Source: Gnetum montanum
Lineage: Eukaryota; Streptophyta; Gnetopsida; Gnetales; Gnetaceae
Direction of reading: 5' to 3'
Assembly (NCBI GenBank): GCA_015680685.1
Contig: MNCI01003588.1
Coordinates: forward strand, 1,059,558 to 1,123,557
DNA: 64,000 bases
Shown: positions 1 to 11,876 of the stretch, one piece after another
How the letters are laid out: every line of letters begins with the position of its first letter
How positions within the stretch are numbered: position 1 is the stretch's first letter
Translations under genes and position numbers: made by a program
Notes under the pieces: generated by a model
The model's input: only the letters and a program-made list of their open reading frames with translations
Told to the model about the DNA's origin: nothing
Databases searched by the model: none

Positions 1-3000
1 ATTGCCTTTGCAGTTCCAGGGTGTTGTTAAAACCTATCCTTATCATTGTGGAGCTCGTTAGCATTCTTTGTTGCATGAGTGAACTAGTACCCAACACACT
101 TGCACTCGACATACAGGTGGGTTATTAGATAGTATGGTTTTGGCTAGGGGCATCTAAGTTCTTGGAATTGTTTCTACAACACTTTAGTGTGATGATGTGG
201 TCACACTTGATAGTAGAGGTTGTGAGTGCTATCACTAAGATGTTGCTACCTAGGGAAAATTGGGACATATTGAGATTTATTTTCAATAAGCCTACTACCA
301 GTGATGACAAAGTAGGTGGTTCAGACCACAACCCCAAGGACACTCATCCCTTATCTAGGATTTGGTGGATGTTTAAGTTTGCTTGCTACAACAAGAGCAA
401 CACCCTCTTTGTTGCCCTGCGCATGCATACAATGTTCCAAAATCCACCTAGAACTATATACTATGTGGGAGGGTAAGTGCTCTTTTAATTTTTCATTTTT
501 TTTCTTACTATTGACTCATGCTAAGTTTTCTAACTACTAACTGCTCATGCTTAATGCTAGATTTAGAGTTGATAACCAGGGTCTCCATGATGAGTAAGAG
601 GCTCTTTCCCTGACTCGCACTACCCTATAGGTATTCTCCTCTAGTTCAAACATTCAATAGGCTATCCTTGAATAGCTAGGAGGTGATCTAAAAGATTATC
701 CTAAGTAATACTCAAAGGCATTTGAGTAATGCAAGACCTATGATTGGCTTGATGAAAGCTGGGCTAGTGGTGAGCTCAACCTTGAGGAGATTCTTACATC
801 ACCACCACCTCCATCTTGCACACCATTTGTTCCATGTAAGCACTTATCATTTTGGCTCTTGTGCTTGCTCACATGTGCACTTGTTGATTTGCCCTTGCAT
901 AATGCTAACATTATTTTTGCCTATGTTACAACTGCAATTACTTCAAGAGAGATGCCAATTATCACCACAAGCTGCATTGAGGCCACCCTCATCATGAAAT
1001 ATGGTAATGTGTAGGATGCACAACATTAGTTATGCCACCAGGCCTCAAAGGCATTGACCAATCAACTCACATGCACGAGGTTGATGGACCTATTTTTGAT
1101 CCTTAGCCTAAGCATTCTAGTGACCAAAATGGTCACCATCATAGACTCCTTTAGCAATAATGTATGCCACTTCATCACCTACATGCATGAAGTGAGGATA
1201 GTCCTAGACCTTAATGAGGCTTTCTTTGCTGATCTCTTTGGCCTTTCCATTGATGGCTTGTTAGTTGTTGACAGGGCCAATATAGAGGTGGACTGTAGAG
1301 GAGAGATTAAGGAGTGGCTGGGAAACACTTAGTCTCACAAAGGGATCCTGATCAAAGACAAGAATGTACATGAGGTCCAATAGCTTTACCCTCTCTTTTG
1401 TGCTTATGCCTTTCCGAAGTTGCTCTTCCAAGGAAAAATCCTTAGGATGGAGCAAGCACAAGTAATGAAGGAGGTGTTTCAGGAGGGCACAAGGTTCAAC
1501 TAGGCCTCCTACATTGCCACCAGACTAAACGCAGAGATCACGAAACTTCACTACAATCTCCAAGAAAGGTCTCACATACACTTTGTGTTCTTCACAACAT
1601 ATCTAAAAAGGTTCATGGAGCTTCTCATGGTTTGAGATAGTAGCCATTGGATAGTGCAGGACTGTGAGCAGCTATCTAAGCCTTGGGTGAAGCACATGCT
1701 CACAACCACTCACTCACAAGACCTCCCAAAATGGATCGATGAGTCATACTTAGTTATGTCCAAAGGCCATTTGGGGTAGTCACACTATTCCTATAATAGC
1801 GTGGGTGAGTGTTCCCCAATTTTTATTGGGAATGTAAAAAGGCCAACTGCTATATCATGGAAATGATGGGGCCCTTCAAGGCAAAGATCAAGAAGCCACA
1901 CCCAGTGGAAGAGGCTACTCCTATAGTTGGACAAGTAGGTGTCAAGAAGATTTGCCTCAAGATCCCACACTTATGCACAGATGTTATAGGTGAGTACATG
2001 TATAGATGTGTTTGTTATATGTTTTTTATGCTTACATTTTTATTTTTTTCTACTATGCTATGCTAGTGCTAAAATTTTATGTTTGTAAATCAGGTGAAAG
2101 GGTTGCTGAAGTAGCAATAGAAACACTAGCAAAGACGGCCTTCCCTCAAGGTGAGGAGGAGACACATAGGAAGGAGCTGCATAAGGCTACAAATGCTCTC
2201 CAACAGTTTATGGTGGAATGGCTTTTCCACTTCAACAAGGGTGCTTTTGCTAGCCTTTTTGATGGTGTGCTATTGGGAGATCCCACTGCTCTCACACTTG
2301 AGGGCTTGCTAGGTAAATTCCTTAAGTTGCCATTTGTGGTTGCTCTTTTGCTCCTGCATCTTTAGATATTTAATTTTTACTTATTTCCGTGTTGGGTTAT
2401 AGCCTCAGATGTACCTACTAGCAGTCCATCGCCTACATCTACCTATTGCATGAAGCCATGGGTAGAGATGCCAAAAAAGTTTTCCTTTATGAAAGGCATT
2501 GTGGAGGATATGGTAGACCACCTATAGTAGGCGAACCCCAAGCTTGATATGCATATGATGTTTTTTTGCTTATGTTTCTTTACTGATTTTAATGCTTGGT
2601 TTGTGGCTAATGTTGACTTGATTGTTACATGCCAATAGGTTCTACTCTTCTTTGGGATTCAAGCCAAATGGCTAAATTAGATGTCATCCTTGAGTACCCT
2701 CCTTAAGTGGAGCAGGTGCCTCACTATGTGTACAAGGCAACCAACAAGTGCACACTTTCCTATGCAAAAGTGTTATGGGTCTGCAGGTGCTTGAATGAGC
2801 ACCTATGGAAATGCATGCACAAATTTCAAGAAAGAGTGGCAAGCCAAGATACAAACATTAAGGACCTCTATTCCTAATATGACTTCTTGGTATCCCAATC
2901 ATGGGGAGATAGTACTTGATTTACCACAGAGTTTGACTATGCCAGGTATTAGTTGACCATTTAGGGCAAGCATGAAGCCACCTGTGAGATCATTGAGTAG

Positions 3001-3622
3001 CAATTACAAATGGATCTACTTGCCTAGAAAAGTTAGGATTAGAATAATTTTAGTGCTAAGGTGTGAAAGTGGGGGCATACGTATAGAAACCACAAACACC
3101 ACTATAAGCATGAGCAAGATGCATATCTTCAATAGCTCAAAGAAGAGTCCATTGACCACTGCCACCTTGAGATGTTTGTTGAGGTGATTGGTGGGAGACT
3201 GGCCTTTGAGATATTTTCTTGGCACACAATGGTTAGTGATTCCAAAATGAAGGATATTATCATGCCCTCAAGGGAGACTTCATCTGTCACAATGCAACCA
3301 CCTACATGGACCACCCTGGACAAAGGCAAGACCCTTAGGAGTTGACTTTGGACAGGAGGACTAGAGCTGACTATCTGAGGCTAAAATCCTCCAACATTGG
3401 AAGAGGGCCTTGATAGCCTACCTCCAAACATGGTTAATGTAGGACCCTCTTAGATTAGTTGTTGGTGTTATTTTAATGCCTTTTGATGTTGGTTTGTGTA
3501 CTATATTTTTGTTGATAAGTCTACTATTTCATTGTTGATGATAGGCACCAAGTGATGTTGTAGGTCCCAACGGTGCAACAGATGAAGAGAGCCCTCCACA
3601 CCCACCTAGCACCATTGGTTGA
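1..3622 (+). pseudogene. Antisense multi-exon gene of Tat-like element, copy A (5' end outside window)
   Basis: This strand is opposite to element A. Exons translate into a protein co-linear with the minus-strand gene of element B (31330-36113). Visible exons include about 1-472, 561-835, from about 948, 2094-2312, from 2403, and 3545-3622. Introns are supported by GT/AG and by matching positions in B: 473-560, 836-about 947, 2313-2402 and a last intron ending at 3544. An intron at 1990-2093 is also plausible. Shared protein blocks include HFSVMMWSHL (B: HFSVIVWSHL), AFPKLLFQGKIL (B: AFPKLLSQGKIL), a TLEGLLG exon end (B: TPEGLLG) and PTWTTLDKGK (B: PRWTTIGKGK). Several TAG stops stand where B has Gln or Trp. 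The N-terminal exon lies outside. Function is unknown; a weak resemblance to the 'putative plant transposon protein' type of domain is inference only. Confidence 0.75.
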
Positions 3623-3779
3623 GAAGATCCTAATGTATCCTTATCATTGGGAATTTTTTTATTTTTGTGTATCTTTGTTGTATAATGCGGATGATCATGC
3701 TATTATTTCTATGAGATATAGTGGATTTTTTGCAATATGGAGTGTATGATAAGCAGACTTTTGCATTTATTTATCATGT

Positions 3780-4040
3780 GTTTGATGATGCAATGAATTG
3801 ATGCAATTAGGCCATAACAATTGCTAGTTTTAGGCCATTTTGAACCATGTATGTAGATAGTGTGTTGATAGTATTAGCCCATTCCAAGCTCTAATGATAG
3901 TTTAAGACCATCCTAGGCCATGCAATGTAAGTGGAATTGTCAGTTTTAGGCCATGGTGGGCCATGTGCTAGTTTAAGACCTTTTCAGGCCATGCGATGAA
4001 GGGAAGAAGATTGTCAATTTTAGGCCATGGTGAGCCATAT
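3780..4040. repeat. Degenerate minisatellite next to the antisense gene (element A)
   Basis: There are four or five degenerate units of about 60 bp. Each pairs a 'ctagttttaggccat' or 'tagtttaagacc' core with a 'ggccatgnnnnggccatg' segment. On the minus strand the core reads TTAAACT / TAAAACT, the same core as the blocks in element B at 30.8-31.2, 36.4-36.8 and 40.4-40.7 kb. It lies just past the 3' end of the antisense gene, matching the 30.8-31.2 kb block of B. Confidence 0.7.
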
Positions 4041-4301
4041 ATTTGTTTTGCAATTTTTGAATTTTATGATTTTTATTCATTTTAATGTTTTCATGTGTAA
4101 ACTAATTACTGAAAAGTAAATAAGAAAAAATGTAAGCTAAGTGAAGATGCACAAACAAAAGAAATATATGTATAATGCAGGTAAAGAATGTAAAACGAAA
4201 ATAACCAAGCTAACGTAAAATGCAAACAAAATGTAAACAATCAAAGTATGTAGAAGTGGGGGTAGGTAGACACCTAGTGCACTTTGGACTAAGGGGATGC
4301 C

Positions 4302-4935
4302 TTAGTCATGTAGTTGCTTCCCAATTTGATGTGGGTTAGCGAATGCATAAGGCTTGGATAATACAATGCCGTACTTGCCTTGACCTTCATCAGCTATGTT
4401 GAAGGGAAATTCTACCAACAAAGCATCCTCTAGGAGGTTAAGGGCTCTCTTTGGCTCCTCAAATTGGTCTGCTTCACACGTTTCACCCTCATCCTTCGTA
4501 GGAGACATGTCATCAAGGAACTCCACCTCTAACCCTTGTTCAGTTTCAATGTTGCTAATGATAAAAGGAGCTACATTGAAATCATAGATTATAACCTCTT
4601 CCCCTTCATATGAAAGGTGTATTTCCTGGTGGATAGGGGAGGAGACGGTCCATAGCTAGGCTAAGAAAGGCCTACCTAAGATAAGGTTGAAACCTAACAT
4701 GTCCTCAATCTTAGTGAATTTAGCAGTGGTGGGAAATTGCTCCCCTACCATGAAGGCTATTGTGACTATTCCCCTTATGACAGCACATGATCCATTAAAG
4801 GATTTTAGGCATGTTTCTTTGTAGGTTTTATTTGATTAGCAAGACCTAGCTTATTAACGATTGTGTGTGGGATGACATGGGTTGCTGCCCCATCGTTGAT
4901 GTGCACCCTACAAATTTTGCACTACCCATGTGGAT
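4302..4935 (-). pseudogene. Retroviral-type aspartic protease region of element A
   Basis: The reverse-strand frame has the active-site-like block VHINDGAATHVIP (B: VHVDDGTATNVIP) near 4905. The flap/C-terminal block LGRPFLA, then SSPIHQEIHLSYEGEEVII, follows at about 4680-4590. It ends at FANPHQIGKQLHD near 4302. The Gln codon in SSPIHQ is intact here, but the same place in B reads TAG, so the two copies give a direct ancestral comparison. The canonical D-T/S-G triad is not preserved (NDG), and frameshifts split the middle. The product would process Gag-Pol inside virus-like particles. Confidence 0.7.
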
Positions 4936-5871
4936 GATGATAAACATTGGTGTGGTAATGACTTGAACCTTCTCAAGGTCAACTTTAATCACCTCATTGT
5001 GAAGTGCCAAGGGGATTGAACTCGATCCTTGTGGGGTGGGGGAGGTAACATCATAGCATGGATGGACTATTCATCCACTAGGATATCCTTTATGATAGAA
5101 ATTAAGGTCAACATGTGAACTAATGCTTTGTGATGGGCAGAGGAAGTCATTATCAGGTTGCATAGGCTTAATGTTGTGGTTTTTTATTTTAAAGCCTGCT
5201 TGACCTGGGCCAATGCATCAAGGAAGTCCTTTCTGCTATCTACTACTTTGTTATTGGTCTTCATCTTGTCCATGCGGCCCAAGAAATGGATCTCTTGTGG
5301 AGGAGATTTGGGCTTTGCCTTTCTTTCTTTGTAGCCTAGGAGATGGATCTCTTATTATTGGTTGCTTGTTGTAGCCTCTTCGGTTGATTGGGCCATTAGG
5401 AAAAATGATAAGGGAACAGGCTTTGGGGGGCCTAATGCCCTTTTCTCTTGGTAATGCCTAAGCATTTGATCGGTGAGGTGCTCGTTGGGCCTCCCGAGTT
5501 ACAATCTTAATTGCCTATTGTTGTTGGCTATAGGATGGGGCTTTGGGTGAGCAAGGGCTAATGCATTGCCCATCATTGGACTCTAGGTAGGTAGGGAGTC
5601 CACATGTTGTGGCATCCTTATGACTAAGGATGATTGAGTAGTTGCTATTGCAACATGTTAGAAAACCCTGATCATAAAGGGTATTATGGGTGCTCGAGGT
5701 GATGCTCTAACAATAAAAGGAGTTCTTGAATTGGTTGATGTCAAGGAGGTCCTAGTGTTTCCAGAGGGCACATGAACCACGAATGGTTCCTATGCCAATT
5801 CTAAATCATCATCAATGCTGATAGCAGTGATGATGTACCTTGTATTGTTTGCATTGAGAGGATCCTTATAA

Positions 5872-5892
5872 CCCCCCCCCCCCCCCCCCCCC
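5872..5892. repeat. Poly-C tract (21 C)
   Basis: A homopolymer of 21 consecutive C lies just downstream of the gag zinc-knuckle region of element A. B lacks it at the matching place. Its true length is unreliable in most assemblies. Confidence 0.9.
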
Positions 5893-5899
5893 AATTGAT

Positions 5900-7970
5900 T
5901 AGTTTTGGGGGTGCACTAGGTTGGTTGCATCAAGGACCAACTCATCTTTGTTAATCATGCATTGTATGTCATCCTATAAAGGCATGCAAAAATTTGTATC
6001 ATAACCCTGTAATTGGTGATATTAGCAAAATTGGTCAAATCTGAAATCCTTAGGAATAGGAGGCTCATTTGGCCACATAGTTGAGGAATTCTTGAGGATC
6101 TCGCAATAATGGTCATGCTGCTTGTGAGCATCCTTAGACATCTGCTTATACTAGATGTGTCTAGCATGAAGCAGTTGGTCCAAGACCTTCAACTACTTAA
6201 TAGGCAATGGTGTATACTTCGAGAAATCCTTGCTCTCAAAGTTAGGCCTTGAGGTAGCTAGTGCCATGACCACCAATGAAGTAGGCTAGTTATTCACTGC
6301 AGTGCTAAAGCTATCCACCTTATTGTTGTTGGCTAGAGCCTTGAATGGCTTGGCTATTGGTTTGACATTGTTTGGCTTAACCTCATTGGCCACCATTGTG
6401 ATAGTTGTGGTTACTTGCTTGCCCTTGTCCTTGTCCTTTTCTTTCTTTGTGTGCAAATTTGTGTAGGCCACATATGCTGAATCCTTACTAGCCTTTGCTG
6501 CATCCTAAATGTTGTTGGTTTGAGTAAAGACTTGGCCCAAGGATTGCGAGGTAAGGTAATATAAATTTACTTGATGAAGTCATTCATTACACCTTTGAAA
6601 ATGGCCAACAGGTGTGTTTCCATAATGGGCTCATAGATTTCATTAAGCGATGCACTCTAGCGTTGGATGAATTTTTGCACAAGCTCTAAATGACCCTACT
6701 TAACTTGCATCAACTAATCTAGGGTTGCCTCAAGCTTTAAGTTGTACTTAAAGCATGTGAAGAATTGGGTGAGCAACTCCTCCAAAGAAGAGATGGAGGC
6801 CCTAGGGAGCATGTGTTACCAATCTAGTGCCTTAACAATTAGGAACATGGCAATCACACAGATCATTACATGTGGCCATGCTTACAATAGAAGGCATTTA
6901 GATCGGAAGGTCACTAGATGGCCATTAGGATCCCCTTCACCATTTTATTTGATGAATTGGGGTAATGGGACCTCAATGGGCAATGCTAGTTTTGGAACCA
7001 CAAGACTAATTGGATCATCTTGGTAAAAGTCCATCAGATGGATAGTTTCAGAAAAGGTAGCCTTGAGCCACTTGGCCTTTTTGATGAGGCTTTGGATAAG
7101 CTAGAATGTTGTTTGGGTGGCCCACGATCTAGCTCTAGGTTGTGCAACCACATGCGAAGCTTGTTGCATGGGCTGTGTGATGGACACAATGCATGGCCCC
7201 CACCACATGTTTGTGGGTTAGGCTATTATGAAGGATGTTGACATGATGGGCAATGGGACAAATGATTCCTGAGTCATATGCAATTGAGAGACATGCATGG
7301 TGTGCACGTAAGGTTGTGTAGGTGCATTGATGAATAGTACAAAAGGTTGGACATGATGAACAAGCTAGACAAACTGAACAGGCTATGAAGGCTACACAAG
7401 CTATGAAGGTATGATGAAACGTAGGCTGAAAAGAAAGCTAAAGGGAAGTGCAACCTCCTAGCGTGTTTGCTATGTTTGGTGGGTTGTCATTATAGGCATG
7501 GACTTGGGTAGTGACATCTGGCTCATGACTATCTCAAAAAAAGCAGAGGGGAAGCTAGTGGAGGCATGAAAGTAGAGGTCAAAGGTCAAAATGAGATGTG
7601 GAATAAATCATCATGCTTGGATCTAGCTTCAAACTCATGCTACTCCTCTTGTAAGGGCTTTTTGTACTTGGTCCCTATCTCACATCCAAGGTTTTGAATG
7701 AGGTTATCCAACATCCACTAGTAGGGCTTTGTGAGTAGAATGAAGTCCATAGTAGAAGAAAACCATTCCACCCCATTGTGGTGTATGAGCTCAAAACTAC
7801 ATTTGGCTTCCATTTCTTGGTGGTCTACATACACATCCACCTAGAGCTTCACGCAAACAAAGTTATATTACTCATCATCAAGCATCATGAACTCAAGAGG
7901 TAGGTTGTGCAAAATGAAAGATTACCTTTCTACCAAGACAAGACCCCTTGCTCCAAGAAAGTCAATCTGG
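5900..7970 (-). pseudogene. gag pseudogene of element A
   Basis: Gag is the structural capsid/nucleocapsid protein of the retrotransposon particle. On the minus strand, from right to left: an N-terminal block near 7800-7600 matches B gag around 20580-20760. The capsid core (about 7020-6740) includes VPLPQFIK, NGEGDPNGHLVTFRS, MLPRASISSLEELLTQFF and CFKYNLK. A Lys-rich linker follows (about 6460-6400). Last is a CCHC-type knuckle (about 6060-5990) reading C-x-YHQLQGYDTNFC, then DDIQCMIN. The first Cys is followed by a TAA. Stops are scattered throughout, so it is not functional. Homology to B gag (20340-22850) is clear. Confidence 0.75.
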
Positions 7971-8420
7971 ATCTCTTGAACAAGCTAGAGAACAATCATG
8001 CTTGAAGTAGAGGTTGAAGGCTACTCGAGATTCATGATGCAAAAAGGGGGGAGACGTAGTAGTTATTATTGACAAAAGGCCATAAGAGGTTAACTTTGCT
8101 AACTAAAAAAATAGCCAAGTGCAATAATGCAGTAAAAATAACTAACTATTAAACTACTTAAAATGGTTAAGTATAAAAATATAAAAAAATGACTAAGTGT
8201 AAATTGCTGAAAAAATGGCTAACTCTGGGACTACACTCACTACCTTGTGAGTTGACTATGCTCTTATAAGTGCCCAAAATTTGGCTAAGTATGAGGTGTA
8301 ATATCTGGTGTTTATCAAGTGGGGTTCTAGGGGAATTGATAATGGGGACCAATTTGCACGAGGGTGCAAAGAGCATGCAAGGCAACAACCAAGGGAGGTC
8401 AAAGAAGGAAATGGATTAGG

Positions 8421-8441
8421 CCCTCCTTCTAGTGTTAGAAA
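8421..8441 (-). promoter_or_regulatory. Primer-binding-site remnant of element A
   Basis: Directly inside the 5' LTR the minus strand reads CTAACACTAGAAGGAGGGCC. It aligns with the B PBS (TGGTGCTAGAAGAAGGG) and with the intact-looking TGGCGCTAGAAGGAGGGCC found at 27970-27988. The leading TGG has decayed. Primer tRNA not identified. Confidence 0.6.
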
Positions 8442-9135
8442 ATTGTAGCGATCAAAAATGTCGGAGGCTGAAATAGTACATCAAGAGGTTAACAATTGTA
8501 CAACCTTAACCCTATGTTTGGATAAGGGCCTACTAGAAAATAGAGGTGGGGTGCCTAGAATGGTCTTGTCAATGAAACTGACACTTACGAGGTGTTACAA
8601 AAAAATGAAAGTGAGAAGTTTGCACACTGTTTGCAATGTCCATTGTGCCTATGGAGGTGAGTGTACCTTATGTTTTTTGTGCAAAACAAGAGTGAAAATG
8701 TGTGAATAAGTGCAAAAAAATACTAAAAATGCAAGTAAATGCTAGAATGCAAAAGGAAATGCTAAAAATGTGTAGGATGTGAGTGAGAGAGAGTATAGCA
8801 CCACCCCAAATGGGGGAAGCATAGTTAACTGTAAGAGAAGATGAGGAGGTATGTGATGTACAAATAGGTGTAATAGTCAATGTAGTCATAGTCTTAGGGT
8901 GTCTAGGCTACAAAGATTAACATTTTCCATGAAGTCTGAGCTTACTGGGTTGGCTACCATGGTGTCCTACAGGCTGCAATGGTTTGTAGCATGTTGGGTA
9001 GTGTACAATGGTGTTGTGGTATCCAAAAGTTTGTTAAAATGCGAAGTGTGCTTAGGTGCCAAATGCCAAATGCCAAATGCCAAAATTCTAGTTAAATGCA
9101 AGAGTTACCAACCCCTAAAGCATGAAGCATTAGGA

Positions 9136-9143
9136 TATTTATA
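9136..9143 (-). promoter_or_regulatory. TATA box of element A LTR
   Basis: The minus strand reads CCTATAAATATCC. A CCATGTGGCAT motif lies about 40 bp upstream, in the place where B's LTR has a G-box/ABRE-like GACACGTGGC. Confidence 0.6.
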
Positions 9144-9369
9144 GGCCTAGGATTAGCATGATTCGTGGATCAAGCACCATGTGGCATAGGGGTAGTTGGG
9201 ACTACACTAGCCTCAACTACACTACAAATGAATCCAATGATGTTTTTCTAGTGTGTTCCAAATGGGCCTTGTGAGACTACCAGATTGTAACTACACTCCT
9301 AAGACTACATGTGCAAGTATCAAACAAACCACAATGTACCTTAAAATAATGCAAAATAGTGCAGTTTTC

Positions 9370-10060
9370 GAGACTACGCTCCAAGACTATGTTGTTCACT
9401 CTCTTGAGTGGTGTTGAGTATAGGTACAATTTAGGGAAAAATGGGGGATGCAAATGGAATAAAAATTGTTGATCTTGCTTGCCAAAGAAATGTTGAAGAT
9501 GAGATGAAGGCCCAATGCTAAGTTCTAGAGGCTCCTAGAGGTAGTTCTGCATGACTACACTGACTACACTCTAAAGCGTAGTCTCAAAAATTAGGAAAAT
9601 TTTGCAAAAAAGTGTGGTATAGTGTTGACTACATTGACTATTCTCTAGAGCATAGTCCCAGCAATGAGAGCATAGCCTTGACACTTGGAAAAATTTGGCA
9701 AAATTTGATGTCTTCTTGTAGATTGCATTGACTATGCTTTAGAGCATAGTAAGGGGTGTAGCCTCAAAATTTAGAAAATCTACCAAACTATTTCTTCCAT
9801 GCCAACCTAGCCCAATAACCTCTAACTTAACACTTAAGCAAATTTGCAAAATTAGCCATTTCTATGGCAAGTATGTTGACTATGCTTTGGAGCATAGTCC
9901 TAGCAAGGAGAGCGTAGTCAAGACACTTAAAAAAAAAATTTGTAGATATCTGTCAACACTTAGAAAAATCTTGCAAATCTTGGCTACTTTTGTTAAATAT
10001 GCTAACTATGCTTTGGAACATAGTCCCAACAATGGAAGTGTAGTCTCAACACTTAGAAAG
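9370..10060. repeat. Hairpin array in A LTR (GACTATGC...GCATAGTC)
   Basis: At least five units of roughly 80-150 bp each contain a short inverted repeat of the form GACTATGCTTTAGAGCATAGTC-like arms around a 4-6 nt loop. Examples are near 9560-9582, 9640-9660, 9727-9750, 9878-9900 and 10003-10024. Each is followed by 'acacttagaaaaattngcaaa'-type spacers. In LTR orientation the array is upstream of the TATA box, in U3. Confidence 0.75.
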
Positions 10061-10194
10061 AATTTGCCAATTTTTGACACTTAGACAAATCTGCAGTCAA
10101 AACCTGGTGGCCTGAATCTGGTGGTGTTTCAACTTAGTCATATCCTAAACTCACAAGGATTGATCCTAGGATATGCTAGCATCGTATCTACACT

Positions 10195-10667
10195 AATTTG
10201 GCCATGAAGCCAAAGAGATAGCCATAGAGGTGATTGAACCCCAAACTGAAGCAGGTCATCAAAGAGAAAATTGAATAACTCCTCAAGGCGGGGTTCATTT
10301 ATCCCATTGTGAATAGTGAGTGGGATAGTCCACTCATGATTGTGCTAAAGAAAGAAGGCAAGCAGCAGGTCTACATCAATTTTTGGCCACTGAATATGGA
10401 AACATTCAAGGATCATTTTCCATTGCCATTTGTTGATCAGGTTTTATACATAACATTTGGGCATTACTACTATAGTTTTCTAGATGGTTATAGTGACTAT
10501 AACCAAATTCAAATTACACCAGAGGACTAGACAAAGATAGCATTCACAAGTCCTTAGGAAACTTTTACATATCTTAAGATGCCATTTGGTCTATGCAATT
10601 CTCCTACTACATTCTAATGCCTAGTCCTAATCATTTTTCAATAGCAAATCAAAAGTGGTGTGGAAGT
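10195..10667 (+). pseudogene. Reverse transcriptase N-terminal half, element E
   Basis: The frame carries LLKAGFIYPI, SEWDSPLMIV, KDHFPLPFVDQVL, then FLDGYSDYNQIQITPED and MPFGLCNSPTTF, which are RT fingers/palm blocks. Stops (for example TAG near 10528 and 10556) interrupt it. It breaks at 10667 where B is inserted and resumes at 44337 with the FMDD active-site block. The normal Gly of YSGYNQ is Asp. No function remains. Confidence 0.85.
10663..10667. other. Target-site duplication GAAGT of element B (left copy; right copy 44337-44341)
   Basis: GAAGT directly precedes the LTR start TGAAACACC at 10668 and directly follows the LTR end GCTATA at 44336. Removing 10668-44341 rejoins the RT of element E, which independently supports the insertion. 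Confidence 0.92.
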
Positions 10668-11011
10668 TGAAACACCATAAATTTCAGGATTCTCATGATT
10701 CAACAGTTCCAGAATTTTGGCAAGGGTCCCCATAAGCATGGTGTCACGTTGCACCATGCAAAAAATGCCCTCTATGGCATAGTTAACATGGCATCAAGTC
10801 ACAAGGCCAGTTTGAATGAAAGAGGCACTAGGGGTAGACCATACAATTCAGCAAACTTTCTATCTTCTAGGCTGACAAGCTTGCTACACCCTCTAGCTTA
10901 CCTAGCTTGACACTTGGCCCAGCTGAAGATCTACCTAGGGACCAAGCTAGGAGCTACTGAAAGTGTTCAGGATGAGAAAAATAGTTTGGCAAGTTTTCTA
11001 AGTGTAGGAAC

Positions 11012-11876
11012 CTGCTACGCTACGCTATGTTGCATAGCGTAGCAGGCCTTGGAGAGACTGATTACACCAAGAAGATGCAGATTGAAAATAATTTAGTCTT
11101 TCAGGATACCTACCCCACTTCATCCTTAATGCATGAGCAATGTGACATAGCAAAAATGTGGTAAATTTCTTCAGAGGTCCTCTTCACTTAAGTGCTACGC
11201 TACACTATGCTACATAGCATAGCACAACATAACAGGGATACACTCTAGCAATACACCCACTCAGATGACTCTAATGGAGTAGGCACATTTGCCCATGTTT
11301 CAATTAATGAATAGTTTTTCTCTGCTGACACACCAGGACATGACTAACATCCCGTGACAAAACTTTTACAATATTAAGTCAAAATCCAAGCCAAGCTAGC
11401 TACTACGCTATGCTACACTATGTAGCATAGCATAGTGTATTAAGGACAAAATACACGAAGGCCTTCTAGCAAGTGGTTTTAGCAAGGGGATTGTACTTGG
11501 CCATAGTTCGGCCTCCAAGACTGACTATCCCATTTTTCCCTCAAGATCCAAGCAAACTTGCTTAACAAAGCATTGCAAAATTAGGTGAGGATGCATGTCA
11601 TATTGGATGCTACATTGTGCTATGCTACATAGCATAGCATAGCGTAGTGAGGATGCAAAACATCAAAGTATCTCAAGGATGAACTCAATAAGTCCCAAGA
11701 CCCTTCAACATGAAAGACAAGGTTGTAGTTGTTTGCCTGGCTAGGCCTCATATAGGTATTTTTGGCTTATAGTCAAGATTTCATCTAAGATCAGTGGCTA
11801 TGCTACGCAGGGTAGCACAGCGTAGCATGCGAGTATTTATGCTATGCTAATATGCTGGATAGCATAAATAGCGTAA
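11012..11876. repeat. Five hairpin loci in the B 5' LTR (GCTACGC...GCGTAGC)
   Basis: Inverted repeats built from CTACGCTATGCTA arms and their complement occur at about 11012-11045, 11193-11227, 11401-11438, 11608-11648 and 11797-11876. They are spaced roughly 180-210 bp. The 3' LTR has them at the same places, near 42503, 42633, 42841, 43049 and 43231, with arm changes often compensated or decayed. They lie 0.4-1.3 kb upstream of the TATA box. Confidence 0.85.

Larger units (their letters stand above)
1..10131 (-). mobile_element. Element A: Tat/Ogre-like Ty3/gypsy retrotransposon, truncated by the left window edge
   Basis: Reading on the minus strand from the right, the order is 5' LTR (8444-10131), PBS remnant, gag (about 7970-5900), protease (about 4935-4302), then a spacer with an antisense gene (1-3622, +). 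RT, RNase H and integrase would lie left of the window. Gag, protease and the antisense gene are homologous to those of element B, so A and B are one lineage. The LTR starts TG and ends CA. It lies inside element E, whose pol resumes at about 10,195. The TSD cannot be checked because the other end is outside. All ORFs carry stops, so this copy is dead. The stretch 4041-4300 holds only AT-rich spacer. Confidence 0.85.
8444..10131 (-). repeat. 5' LTR of element A (1,688 bp)
   Basis: On the minus strand it begins TGAAACACC at 10131 and ends GATCGCTACA at 8444. The same ends appear in B (TGAAACACC and GATCGCTATA). That fixes the boundary and shows B's terminal TA derives from CA. The interior differs from B's LTR except near the ends. 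A TATA box lies at 9136-9143, and a dyad-repeat array fills 9370-10060. Beyond the right end is element E sequence. Confidence 0.8.

Noticed and set aside
5872-5892. Poly-C as a functional G-quadruplex
   Set aside because: A homopolymer in a decayed gag; length may be a sequencing artefact.
11012-11876. Regularly spaced palindromic repeats resembling a CRISPR array
   Set aside because: Plant LTR context, repeats diverge, spacers are themselves LTR sequence shared between both LTRs, and no cas genes.
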